Positions 8,430-18,637 of a DNA stretch of 64,000 nt are shown one piece after another. This DNA is from Chlorops oryzae (Eukaryota > Arthropoda > Insecta > Diptera > Chloropidae), in assembly GCA_020466095.1 (NCBI GenBank), contig CM035808.1, positions 69,325,957-69,389,956 of the forward strand. Direction: 5' to 3'. The translations under genes were made by a program, and so were the position numbers. The notes under the pieces were generated by a model. It was not told where the DNA came from. It saw only the letters and a program-made list of their open reading frames with translations, and did no database searches. Numbering within the stretch: the stretch's first letter is position 1; the number at the start of each line of letters is the position of its first letter.

Positions 8430-11239
8430 AATGCGATCGAAATCTCAACAATTTCACTTGGAAGTTTCTTCGCACGAATATGACATAGTTGCCATCTCGG
8501 AAATTTGGCTGAATGACTCATTTTCATCTTCATAGTTCGTTGATGATTTCTGGAGGGGGGCTTATTGCTGTGAGAGCTAACTTATGCAGTTATCTTTTGA
8601 ATGAAGGATTTAATGATACTTTAATCGAACGGCTAGCAGTAAGCAATAACTGTGTAAATAATAGTATATTTCATATCATCGTATATTCCACCAAACAGTT
8701 TAGTAGACCGCTATCGTATGCATATGGAAAATGCATCTTTTTTTACTAAAAGAGCAAATGAGAATGATGGAGTTATCTTTGCTGGAGATTTCAATTTGCC
8801 ACATATATCGTGGAATCTCATCAATAATAAATTATGGCAATCGAATATAAGAGCTGATGCTGATCTTTTAGTTATAATAACATCGTTTTCTAGTGGCCTT
8901 TTTCAATATAATTCCATTAAGAATGATAATGGAAGGATCTAAGACTTAGTGTGTGGCTCAAATGAGTTGAACTTGACTTGTGATATACCGCATTCCAAGT
9001 ATTTAAAAATTGTTTTCATCATAAATAATTTTTAATAAATTTTGAATTTTATGAATTGAATTGTAGTAGCGATAGCAATATTCTTGAATATATTTACCGA
9101 TATGCAGATCGCCAATTATTGAATGAGTTTCTTAATGACATAGAATGGTCACACTTTGATTCTTTTGATCGACTTCCTAAATCTTACGATTTTTATTACA
9201 TTTAAGAAATGCTACAGCTACCTTTATAACTTTGAAACCTGTAAAACCATATAATAAGCCGCCATTGTTTAATGGAAGATTATGTAATCGAAAAAACTTA
9301 AAAAACTAAGCGTTTAAGAAATCGACGGGATCACAGATAGAAACTGATCGTCCAAGCACTAAAAAATAAATTTGGTAACCTGCACAAATTCCTATTTAAT
9401 CAATATCTTTTTAGTGTTGAGAATTAGTTAAGATCAAACCCTAGTTCATTTTTGCATTATATAAATACGAAACGTAATACAAACGGTTTCCGACCGTACT
9501 TTGTTATGGAGAAATTGCATCAAATGATATCGAAAACTCGTGTAATCTATTTGCTGATTTTGTTTTCCAAAAAGTATACGAAAAATCATATCATTGGTAC
9601 TCATGCAGCTTCGCAAGTGCCTTCGCAACTTTTCCCATCGTAAATTTTTATACAAATTTTGACAGTTGTGTGACAAATTTCTCATTTCCCACAATTTGCG
9701 AGGCTGCATGAGTCCCATTATTATATACCGAAAACAACCATATCATCAATTAATTGTAATATGAAATCAATCAGTAATTTATTTGTTTCAATCGAAGATG
9801 TAGCTCTCGTTATTTCTAGCTTGAGCTCTAGTCCTTAAAAAGGTTGTGAAGGTTTTTCGCCAAAATTTTTTAAAATATTCTCAGATGCAATTGTACATCC
9901 TTTTTTTTCGCCGTTTCTTAAAAGGTACATTTCTTACAGAGTGAAAGCTGTGTACGATTGAGCCCGTTTATAGTTCTGGTAGTCGCCATAATATTTGAAA
10001 CTTTAGACCTGTGATTAAACAAAGCCCTATAGCTAAGATTTTTGATCATGTTATGAATTCCAAGTTGTTTGACTATGTCAAGCATCTGATATTTTGGTTC
10101 CAACATGGACTTATGCCTGGCAGCTCGGCGTGTTCAAGCTTATCAATACTTTCAAATTATATTGTAAATTAATTTGAGTCTCATGGGCTAACCGATGTAA
10201 TATATACTGATTTTGCGAAGGCTTTCGATAAAGTCAATCATCATAAACTATTAGAAAAATTACATTTTTTCGAATTTTGTGATTCATTTTTAAAATTCCT
10301 TGAAAGTTTTCTTTGCGATAGAGTATTATTAGTGAAAATTGGATCAGCTGTATCAAACACAGTAATACACGATTGGTAAAGTATACCTCAGGGTACTCAT
10401 TATGGGCCATTATTTTCTTGATTTTTATAAATGACTTTCCGAGTGCTTAATTTGCTTATTGTGGGCCGTTAAGCTTTATTTAAACGTTGATTCCGAAACA
10501 GATTGTATTAAATTCTTATCTGATTTTGAATCATTAGTATTACGGTTCCGTAGAAATCATCTTTATTCCAATATATTTAACCCTCTCAGCCCCGAATTCT
10601 AACCTGCTGTCTAATACCATTATTTTCGACTCAAAACGAAAGGTGATGGTGAGTTGTTGAACCAGGCGAAGCGTTGAGTTGTTTTGATCCATCATATTGG
10701 TGCTGAAATAAATTATCTCCAAACAGAAAAAGGCCTATAACTTTTTGAACAACCAACAAAATAACAAAAATTTTATTTTTCCTCATTTTTTGTTATATTT
10801 GCGCTTCAAGTCTGCATAAATGAATAGTAATCAAAATTATTTTTAATCAAAATAACCAATTACTATAAAGTCATTACCTTTGAAAATATTCAAAATTTTA
10901 ACTATTTTCTACATGTCCACACTCTACGGCAAACAAATTTGAAATAAAAGGATTCTCTTTGAAAAATTATAACGTATTCTTTTCTCAGACAATTAATCGA
11001 CGGCACTTTATTAAAATCAAAAAATTTTTCTGCATCACATAGGCGTAGCTGCAAAAAGAAGGAGGACGTTCGAATGTTGCTTATATGCAACATTGGGCAC
11101 GAAAGGGTTAAGTAAATGCTATGTAGTGTCCTTCCATAAAAAGTTAAACGCTATACAAAATGTTTATGACATAGATAATCGGGAGCTTTGTCAACCGTTC
11201 GAAGTAAAAGATCTCGGAGTCAAATTTGAAAATAAATTA
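8430..11239 (+). pseudogene. Jockey-superfamily LINE ORF2, 5' and middle part (decayed)
   Basis: Endonuclease motifs appear first: HEYDIVAISEIWLNDS near 8,470-8,515 and GDFNLPHISWNLINNK near 8,781-8,829. The reverse-transcriptase fingers and palm follow with frameshifts and stops: YTDFAKAFDKVNHHKLLEKL (about 10,207-10,263), an IPQG block near 10,385, and VKDLGVKFENKL at 11,200-11,239. The A/V-D-D box is not readable between 10,440 and 10,480. Sequence resumes at 25,145, after the CACTA-like insertion, with SFGKHINHVLAKSFEVLGF. A piggyBac-type MITE splits the palm/thumb at 10,581. It is an old, dead copy. Confidence 0.75.
10581..11107. mobile_element. piggyBac-type MITE, 527 bp
   Basis: Flanked by TTAA on both sides (10,577-10,580 and 11,108-11,111). 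The ends are CCCTCTCAGCCCC on the left and, inverted, CCCTTTCGTGCCC on the right, the CCC(T/Y)-type termini of piggyBac elements. The inner right end has an ATGTTGCATATAAGCAACAT hairpin-like stretch. There is no transposase frame, so it is non-autonomous. Removing it with one TTAA brings RT fragments FLSDFESLVLRFRRN and CYVVSFHKKLNAI next to each other. Confidence 0.8.
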
Positions 11240-11750
11240 CACTAGTTTACAGAATTTAAAACTTTCGCGAGAGGAGAGACGAAATGATGGTTTTAAGACT
11301 AAATTGGGGTCGCTGATCACGAAAATGGCATCCGTTTTTTTCCCAAAGAATAGTTTTTGAGATATAGGCAAAAAACGTGTTTTTTGGTTACTTAATTAAA
11401 TTTTGCCAAATAACTCCAAAATGGCTAGTCTAAATAAAATAAAATTTAATCAGCATGAAGCAGAAAACTTTCCCCTTTGCAACGATATATCATTTGTTAC
11501 AATCGGTGTCTCAGTTTTTGAGCTATAGGCATTTGAACTTGAAAAAAGTTGACTTTTTTGGGTTTTTTTTGAATTTTCAAAATTTCATTTTAACTTTTGA
11601 GTAAAAAAAAATTTTTTTTTAATTTTTTCGGTAACTAAAAATGATAAACATATATTTAACGTATATAGTAAACAAAATTTCTTCCAAATCGGTTGGCAAA
11701 TAAGGAAGCTATAAGAGATTTTCCAAATTTACTCAAATTTTAGTGCCCTT

Positions 11751-11981
11751 ATATTATGTACAAATTGGATTATTGCTTTCAGTGACGTTGAAGTGGACCG
11801 GTTGATTTTAGTACTGCGACGTCTATGAGTAAATTTGGAAAATCTCTTATAACTTCTTTATTTTCCAACCGATTTGGAAGACAGTTTGTTTAATATATAC
11901 GTTAAACATATGTTTATCATTTTTAGTTACCGAAAAAAATTAAAAAAAATTTTTTTCTACTTAAAAGTTAAAATGAAATTC
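11751..11981 (+). repeat. 231-bp direct repeat, left copy
   Basis: Centre plus start of the right arm of the palindromic element. Nearly identical to 24,585-24,815 (I saw about two differences, for example ACGTTAAAC versus ACGCTAAAC). The two copies bracket the env/Ulysses/mariner composite. Confidence 0.85.
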
Positions 11982-12337
11982 TTCTTTTTTAATCCTTTAA
12001 AATGGCGTTTTCTTGGAATGAGAAAATATTTCCGTCTATTTCAGTCACTAACTCATCATTTGTCATTATCTCGAAAAATTCCTTATTAGGGACTGGAGTG
12101 ATTAGGTTGACTTATGTCTGTATTAGGTTTCGGGGGACCTTAATCACAATTTTTAATGAATTTTGTGCGTGGGACAATATCCCGACTCTAAGTAATTTCA
12201 ATTTAAAGAAATTTATTTTGAATTTGTCTACCTCTTCCGGAGTTAAAATGCTTGGATATATTATACCGCTTTTTGCTGCTGCTACGCTATCCTGAATCAG
12301 ATTTATTTTGTTTTCGATACTATTTAATTTAAACATT
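11982..12337 (-). pseudogene. env: Gypsy-type env, copy B, 3' part
   Basis: Matches 5,117-5,472 of env copy A nearly base for base (IENKINLIQDSVAAAKSG is identical), in the same strand. It ends at the target site CATT (12,334-12,337) of the Ulysses-like insertion, and the rest of the env continues at 23,535. The membrane anchor region is missing because the fragment stops at 11,982, where the palindromic element begins. Confidence 0.85.
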
Positions 12338-14980
12338 TGTAACTGTGAAAGGGGTGTATTAATGTTGCGCGTGTTTGGCGGTTCGGCACGGTGGCTTCTT
12401 CCCGGGACTAGCTCGCCGTTTTGGGTGGGATCTTGCCACACCGCACACCATTCTCCCACAGATAAACAAAAATCGTGCCGAGAGGGGTTCAATGTGAAAG
12501 GACGAAGAAAAAAAAGAAAATGAAAGGATAAAATTGAAAAAGGAGAATATATAGAGAAGGGAAAGGACTGTACTAAATGCCTAACTGTCCATACTAGACA
12601 TTCACTCTCCTAATCCTCACTAACCTAACCACAAGCACTTAAATCATACAACCTAGACATCCACTCTCACACAATCCTCATTCATTCTTTCTTGTACCCT
12701 GTTTGCTAGTTCAGAAAAGACCCGCCCGTCATACTCTCCGCCTACCGTCCCTGTCCGATGTCTGGAGCAGCCCTCCCACTGGGTGCATTACTGCGGCACT
12801 CAGTCCATGAGCATGCTATTGCTCCGATATAATTTTAGCGTGCTCCCCTTATCTGTTCATATCGTCAGTACTATAGTCCTAGTCCGTCACGTGCCAGTCA
12901 ACTGTGGAAATACCCCCACATCTTTCCTACTGAGAGACTCCAAAAATAATTTTTGTGTCTTACCAAGACATATTCAAAAACCTTCTTAGAAAAAGAAAAC
13001 AAATCATTTCATTTTTCATTTCATATTTAAAAAAAAAGAGAATTTTTATTTTTTTATATATATATTTTTTTTATTTTTTTTTTTATTAAATTTATTATTA
13101 TCAAATTTTGTGTATAAAATTATTTGTATTATAAAGGAAAAAAAAAAAAGAAAAAAAAAACAACAACAAAAAATCAGTATGTATACAAGATAATAAATTT
13201 TCCTAATGGGATGCTAGTTCAACTTCATATAATAGCTTGAGAATAAAAATGGGAGAGAGCAACAGTGCGTAGGAGGCATAAAAAAACTACCGTTGTAGCG
13301 GGAAATCTACCAAAAATTGCTTATTTTTATTTGCTTTAATAAAAAGAAAAAAAAAAAAAAAAAAAAAAAAGGATTATTTATTTATTCAAATTTTATACTA
13401 AAAGGACAAAAAAAGGAGAAGAAAAAAAAAATAGGAACTTCATTTAATTTACATTTAATGTCTCCTATAACGCAATCGTCCTCTTTTGTATACCTGTCGT
13501 GCTGAATTTTTAAGCTGGATAATTCTTCTGGAGACAACTCCTTTTGAGGCAGATCAAGTGACAACACTTAGCGATCTAACTTTCACTTTCTCATGTTCCG
13601 CCTTTTATATGATTCTTGCACCTGTTGACAACAACAATTCCAATGGAAGAGCTTTCCTTTCAGGCGCCAATAAAATCCACCACTAATATTTGTTGTTGTA
13701 TGTTCTGTTTGCTTTGTGGCAGCATGATCTTTCATCCTTGTTTTTTTTTTCTTTTATATTTGATTTTCATTTTCTATGTTTTATTGAAATTGTTCCTCTT
13801 GCTTATTCTTATTTATTATGTCCTTATGTTAGTTCCTTTCAATTTCAAATTTAAATTTAAAAAGCTTATTACAGAAGTTTAAAAATGCAACCCTGTGCTC
13901 TCACTATTCCTCTCTCTCATCTTTCTCTCTTTTTTTTTTTTTTTTCTCTTTTTAGATTTTGACAATTTCAAATAATTCAAAAAAAAAAAAAGTGTTTTGT
14001 TTTGTTTTCTTAATTCAGCATGAAATTCAGTTTCTTCAATAAAAATATAATAATAATAATAAAAATAATAATACTAAAAGCTATGGATGGTGTAAAAAAA
14101 AAAAGGAAAGAAAGAAAAAGTTTTACAGCGGTATCACAGATCTGCATATGAAACCTTTTTTCTCTTGCATGGTGGTGGCTGGTGTGTCGTAATTTTTGTT
14201 TGTGCGTCCGTGTGTGTAACTTCTGCTTTTTGTGTGACTCTAATAATTCCATTGATATTGATTATTATTTGGTACTTGATATTATTTACCACTTTCAGGC
14301 TCCTCAGGCGTTTACCGGGTTGGCGTTGGGCCTGCATCTCCCTGATTATCGGCCGGAGAACTTGTGGTATGCCTTTGCAGGTATCCTGATCTGCCTCTAT
14401 ATATTTTTGTGTGCGTGCCGTGGACTCTTCCGCTTCTGGTCCGATTTTGGTTTCGAGTTTCACACATTCATCCTCTATGTTAAACTCGTCATCGATGTTT
14501 AGTATGTCTTCATCTATGACAGGCATCGGGGGCTTTTCATATGGGGCCGTTGGACCTGGTCGAGAGGCATCCCGGGATGTCGATGGCTGAGCCAATGTCT
14601 CCATACGGCTTGCTGATTGTGGAAGGGAAATCTTCCTCAGCTCTAGCGTCACACGCTTCGTTTTTGGATCTTGTCTCTCGACCAGGTCCGCAGGTAATAG
14701 TTTGATGCGTGATTGCATGCCGTTTATTAGGGCCGTAGATTCCTTAAACATCTGTTTTGTGCGCTCGAACATATCCATTTCTCTTGTTTTGCTGTAATTA
14801 TATGTGGTTCCCAGCTATTATGTTTTATTGTAGTTCTTGAGTGGTGTTCGTCCATGTGCTTGTTTAGGTGAATGTATGTTTGTGCGTCCGAGTTTAAAGA
14901 CATTAAATGTTTTCTTTAATTTTATTTTATTTTATTTCTTTTCCTCTTTTTTTTTTCTTTCTTTAACAGGCCACGTAACA
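12338..14980 (-). repeat. 3' LTR of the Ulysses-like element (2,643 bp)
   Basis: Identical in layout to 20,893-23,534. It includes long A/T homopolymers (13,020-13,160; 13,345-13,370; 13,930-13,945) and an open frame (14,134-14,778). On the minus strand it begins TGTTACGTGGCCTG and ends AGTTACA. Confidence 0.92.
14134..14778 (-). CDS. LTR-encoded open frame, 214 codons (3' LTR copy)
   Basis: Starts MDMFERTKQMFKESTALING, about 200 bp into the LTR in element sense. The first 165 residues are protein-like, hydrophilic and acidic around 85-125 (MPVIDEDILNIDDEFNIEDE), with a Ser/Pro-rich stretch before it (TSRDASRPGPTAPYEKPPMP). After about residue 165 the composition changes to NIKYQIIININGIIRV, and a GTAAAT donor-like site sits at that change, so the tail may be intronic. 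I recognise no domain. In the 3' LTR it would lie downstream of pol on the genomic RNA, the position of an accessory gene. It differs from the 5' LTR copy by one residue (Ser/Pro at about position 54). Confidence 0.55.
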   Translation of the reverse strand: MDMFERTKQMFKESTALINGMQSRIKLLPADLVERQDPKTKRVTLELRKISLPQSASRMETLAQPSTSRDASRPGPTAPYEKPPMPVIDEDILNIDDEFNIEDECVKLETKIGPEAEESTARTQKYIEADQDTCKGIPQVLRPIIREMQAQRQPGKRLRSLKVVNNIKYQIIININGIIRVTQKAEVTHTDAQTKITTHQPPPCKRKKVSYADL

Positions 14981-15247
14981 GGCTCGGACCCGTCGATACC
15001 ACCAGAATGTTTCAATAAACATACTGGGGGCATGGAACGTGTCCGTAAAAAGATCAAAACGTGGCGAAAACAGATATGTCTATTACTTGAATTTATAAAA
15101 AAATTTTGTGCACTATCTGTTTTGTGATTGCTATGCTCTCAACGTGTGGCTTCGACCACGCCCTATTGCTCTACCCATACTAAAGCCGGGTAATATATAA
15201 TATATAATAAAAAAAGGAATCTATATAGAGTAGAAATTCAGTTTTAA
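14981..15247 (-). other. Internal 3' untranslated region of the Ulysses-like element
   Basis: Lies between the pol stop and the 3' LTR. The plus strand shows a 96-codon frame crossing the LTR edge, which I treat as noise. A clear polypurine tract next to the LTR is not obvious; the LTR-proximal bases in element sense are GACGGGTCCGAGCC. Confidence 0.5.
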
Positions 15248-18200
15248 TCAGGCTACAAATAAGTCTTTAGCATGGTATATGCCTATGCTCTTACCAGACA
15301 TATTCGCAAGTTCATATAGTGAATTTCCTATACATTTTAAGACAACTGCTTTTACATTGGAGGGTGCAAGTTTCGCATTATATCCTTCTGCAAGGTTACT
15401 TTGTTTGTAATTTTTTCTAAAGACTATCTGTCCTTCTTTATATTTTACATCCTTACATCGGGTATTATATGTTTTTGTACCTTTATCATATGACTTCTTA
15501 AGCTCTTTTAGTACCCAATCTTTAATAATTTGTTGTTTATCTATCTGATTGTCAATTCTGAAATTTTCTTGACCCAACGTTTGTAACTGTCGACTAATCT
15601 TATAGGATGAGCCATGTTGCATCATATGCAAGCCGAATAATACATAATAAGGCTCTAAGTTGATTGCACTGTGTAGAGCGCTACGTAAAGCAAATGCAGC
15701 TTCACTTACATGCCTATCCCAAGTGCGCTGGTCATTTTTGATAAACGATCGGACTATTTGTAATACTGAACGGTTCACTCGTTCTGAGGCATTTGCCTGT
15801 GGTGAATAAAAAGCTGTTTTAATGTGTGATATTTCGTATTTATCCAAAAAGTTTTTAAATACTCCGGAAACAAATTGTTTTCCATTATCGGAATGTATAA
15901 ATTCGGGTACTCCGAAAACATGAAAAATGTCTCTCTCTAAGTATTTAATTACTTCAGTGGCGATAGCTTTTCGCATAGGTTTAAGAAACACAAATTTTGA
16001 AAAATGATCAAGGCATACGAAAATATATGCATTGCCATCCTTTGTCCTTGGATAGGGTCCCATAAAATCTATGAATAGACGTTGAAATGGACGCATTGTT
16101 TGACGTTGTGCACCCATTGGAGGTCTCAAACTTGAATTTCTATTTTTATTTGCTTTGCAGATATCGCATCTATTAACGAATTTTTTTACATCGCTTGCCA
16201 TACCAGGCCAATAATATTTAAGTTTAAGCCTTTCTAAGGTTTTCTGAATACCACCATGGCCTGCTGCTTCAGAGGAATGTGATTGTATTACTAGTTCTTC
16301 ACGGAGTGGTTCAGGAACCCACAACTTCCATGAACGATCCTCCTGAATCGGATCACCGCTGGAAAATTGTGTTCGTTTGTAGACGTACCCTTCAGAAATA
16401 CATAGATCTGGAAGTTTTTCTTTATTTTTCTCTATTTCACCTATTAAACTTTTATATTCTTCAGACTGGAAGCTATCTGCCATAAGATCAATGTCAAGCC
16501 TGCTATTTATAATTATTTCTTCAATATGGGCTCTAGAGAGGGTATCAGGAACAATATTTTGTGACCCTTTTCGGTGTTCTATATCAAAGTTATATCGCTG
16601 AAGCTTCAAGCTCCATCGTGCAAGTCGGCCTGATAACTCTTTCTGGTTCATTAGCCACTTAAGGCTTGCGTGGTCAGTTATAATTGTAAATGGGAGTCCC
16701 TCTACATAAGGCCTAAAGCGCTGCACTGACAGTATGGCTGCATAGCATTCTAATTCAGTAACGCTATAATTTCTTTGCGCCTTATTTAATTTGGTTGACA
16801 TGTAGGCTATGGGCCTTTCATTCCCTTCATCATCCTGCTGGAAAAGAACTCCACCTACTCCTTCACTAGACGCATCACATTGTATAAAAAATCTTTTCTT
16901 GAAATTCGGATTTATTAGAACAGGTGCTTTTATCATTGAATTTTTCAGTTGGTCAAAGGCTATAAGGGCGTTATCATCCAGACAAAACTTTTTCATTCGC
17001 TCTTTCGTAAGGCAAGCATGTAAAGGAGCAGCAATCGTGGCATAGTCTTTAATAAATCTCCGATACCAACCTGACATTCCTAGAAATCGACGGAGTTGTT
17101 TCGGGGATTTTGGCATTGGGAAATTTTTGACTGCCTCTACTTTGCTATCATCTGTGCGTATGTGTCCGTTGCCTACTATAAAACCTAGATATTTTAATTC
17201 TTGATAGCAGAATTTACTTTTCTCCACATTTATTGTTAATTTTGCTTGCGACAAACAATCGGCCACTTCTGTTAAAAGTGTGATGTGCTCACTGAAATTG
17301 TCTGAGCAGACTAAAAGATCGTCTAAGTAGACGAAAACCTTTTCTCTAAGTTTAGCTGGAATTGCTTTATCCATAAGCCTGCACATACGCTGTGCTGCGT
17401 TGCACAAACCGAACGGCATAACTGTATACTGGTATAATGGACGGCCAGGGACTGTGAAGGCTGTCTTTTCTCTTGATTTTTTTTCTAGAGGGATCTGCCA
17501 AAATGCGTCTTTCAGGTCGATGGCAGATATAAATTTTGTTTCTTGAAGTCTACTTAAGATACCATCTATATTCGGCAAAGGGTGAGCATCTTTAATAGTT
17601 CTTTCATTAACCTTTCGAGCATCTAAACAAATTCTATTCTTTCCAGGTTTCCTTACTAATGTGATTGGAGAACTCCAGCTACTATTAGATTCTTCAATGA
17701 CACCTAAAGATATCATACGATCGAGTTCAGTGAAGATCATTTCCTGAATAACCGGAGATACAGGATAATGACGCTGCTTAATTGGAATACCTTCATTGGT
17801 TACTTCAATTATGTGTTCTTCTAAGTGTGTTTTCCCTAGACCTTGAACGGCAAATGATGGAAATTTCTTTCTGACCTTTTCTAGTTCTTCTAACTGTTTT
17901 CCGGATAACACATGTTGTTGTATCATGGTGACGGGTTCATCCATTAAGATTTCGGATATGGAATTTTGTATCGTTCCCTTGCCCGGTTTGATCTGGCTTT
18001 TGCCTAATATATCTAATTTAAAGGTGTACCAAAAATCGATACCAAAGTATACGTCTTGTTGCAATGCGGGAACAATACAAAACTCCATATCCTTGATTTC
18101 ATTATTCCAGTGGACTGGAAGTGTTATTACGCCGATTACTGGAGTTTTGCTGCCGTCTGCAGTTTGGACACTTTCCCGCTTTAATTTTATAATTTCATTT

Positions 18201-18637
18201 TCTCGATTTTTCAGTAACCTCAGGCCACCTGCACCGATGCAGCTAGTTGTTGCTCCTGAATCTAATAAGGCTAGCATTTCTATTCCACCAATTTTTGTTC
18301 TGGCAAAAAGTCGATTGTCACCTTCTAGTGTACTGACTGACGATATAACCTTATTCCTAATGTTTCTAAGTATTTTATGTTTTATTCTTAGATTAAATAT
18401 TTTTTTGAATTTTTTATTTATTTTTTCTTTATTTTTTTCTTTTAAAGATTCACAAAATATTCTATTTCTGGCCTTTTCGTAATCAATTTTTCGTTGATGA
18501 AGCGATTTTCTAACAATTGGCTGTTCAATGGGCTTTATTTCCGATGGTCGTTGTAAAATTGAGATTTTTCCGGATTCAATTCCTACTGGCTCGGGATCCC
18601 GGACACCTCCGCCAGTCGTGTGTTTAAAGGTGGACAT
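15248..18637 (-). CDS. pol: Pol polyprotein of the Ulysses-like element (PR-RT-RNase H-IN), intact
   Basis: 1,129 codons in one frame. Retroviral aspartic protease at about 115-215 (LLDSGATTS at 124-132); reverse transcriptase at about 290-480 with VYLDDLLV near 433; RNase H from about 580 (QCDASSEGVGG, then TDHASLKWL); integrase from about 780 with an H-H-C-C finger (HSSEAAGHGG ... CDICKANK), then the catalytic triad in LFIDFMGP, HSDNGKQF and SPQANASERVNRS. Domain order RT-RH-IN is that of Ty3/gypsy. The ATG at 18,637 is likely not used as a start: the frame overlaps the end of gag and is reached by -1 frameshift at TTTAAAC, entering at HTTGGG. All catalytic residues I looked for are present. 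Confidence 0.93.
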   Translation of the reverse strand: MSTFKHTTGGGVRDPEPVGIESGKISILQRPSEIKPIEQPIVRKSLHQRKIDYEKARNRIFCESLKEKNKEKINKKFKKIFNLRIKHKILRNIRNKVISSVSTLEGDNRLFARTKIGGIEMLALLDSGATTSCIGAGGLRLLKNRENEIIKLKRESVQTADGSKTPVIGVITLPVHWNNEIKDMEFCIVPALQQDVYFGIDFWYTFKLDILGKSQIKPGKGTIQNSISEILMDEPVTMIQQHVLSGKQLEELEKVRKKFPSFAVQGLGKTHLEEHIIEVTNEGIPIKQRHYPVSPVIQEMIFTELDRMISLGVIEESNSSWSSPITLVRKPGKNRICLDARKVNERTIKDAHPLPNIDGILSRLQETKFISAIDLKDAFWQIPLEKKSREKTAFTVPGRPLYQYTVMPFGLCNAAQRMCRLMDKAIPAKLREKVFVYLDDLLVCSDNFSEHITLLTEVADCLSQAKLTINVEKSKFCYQELKYLGFIVGNGHIRTDDSKVEAVKNFPMPKSPKQLRRFLGMSGWYRRFIKDYATIAAPLHACLTKERMKKFCLDDNALIAFDQLKNSMIKAPVLINPNFKKRFFIQCDASSEGVGGVLFQQDDEGNERPIAYMSTKLNKAQRNYSVTELECYAAILSVQRFRPYVEGLPFTIITDHASLKWLMNQKELSGRLARWSLKLQRYNFDIEHRKGSQNIVPDTLSRAHIEEIIINSRLDIDLMADSFQSEEYKSLIGEIEKNKEKLPDLCISEGYVYKRTQFSSGDPIQEDRSWKLWVPEPLREELVIQSHSSEAAGHGGIQKTLERLKLKYYWPGMASDVKKFVNRCDICKANKNRNSSLRPPMGAQRQTMRPFQRLFIDFMGPYPRTKDGNAYIFVCLDHFSKFVFLKPMRKAIATEVIKYLERDIFHVFGVPEFIHSDNGKQFVSGVFKNFLDKYEISHIKTAFYSPQANASERVNRSVLQIVRSFIKNDQRTWDRHVSEAAFALRSALHSAINLEPYYVLFGLHMMQHGSSYKISRQLQTLGQENFRIDNQIDKQQIIKDWVLKELKKSYDKGTKTYNTRCKDVKYKEGQIVFRKNYKQSNLAEGYNAKLAPSNVKAVVLKCIGNSLYELANMSGKSIGIYHAKDLFVA

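Noticed and set aside
13020..13170. Possible poly(A) tail of an inserted retroposon
   Set aside because: The same A/T runs occur in the other LTR, so they belong to the LTR itself.
17925..18482. 185-codon plus-strand frame
   Set aside because: Shadow of pol of the Ulysses-like element on the opposite strand.
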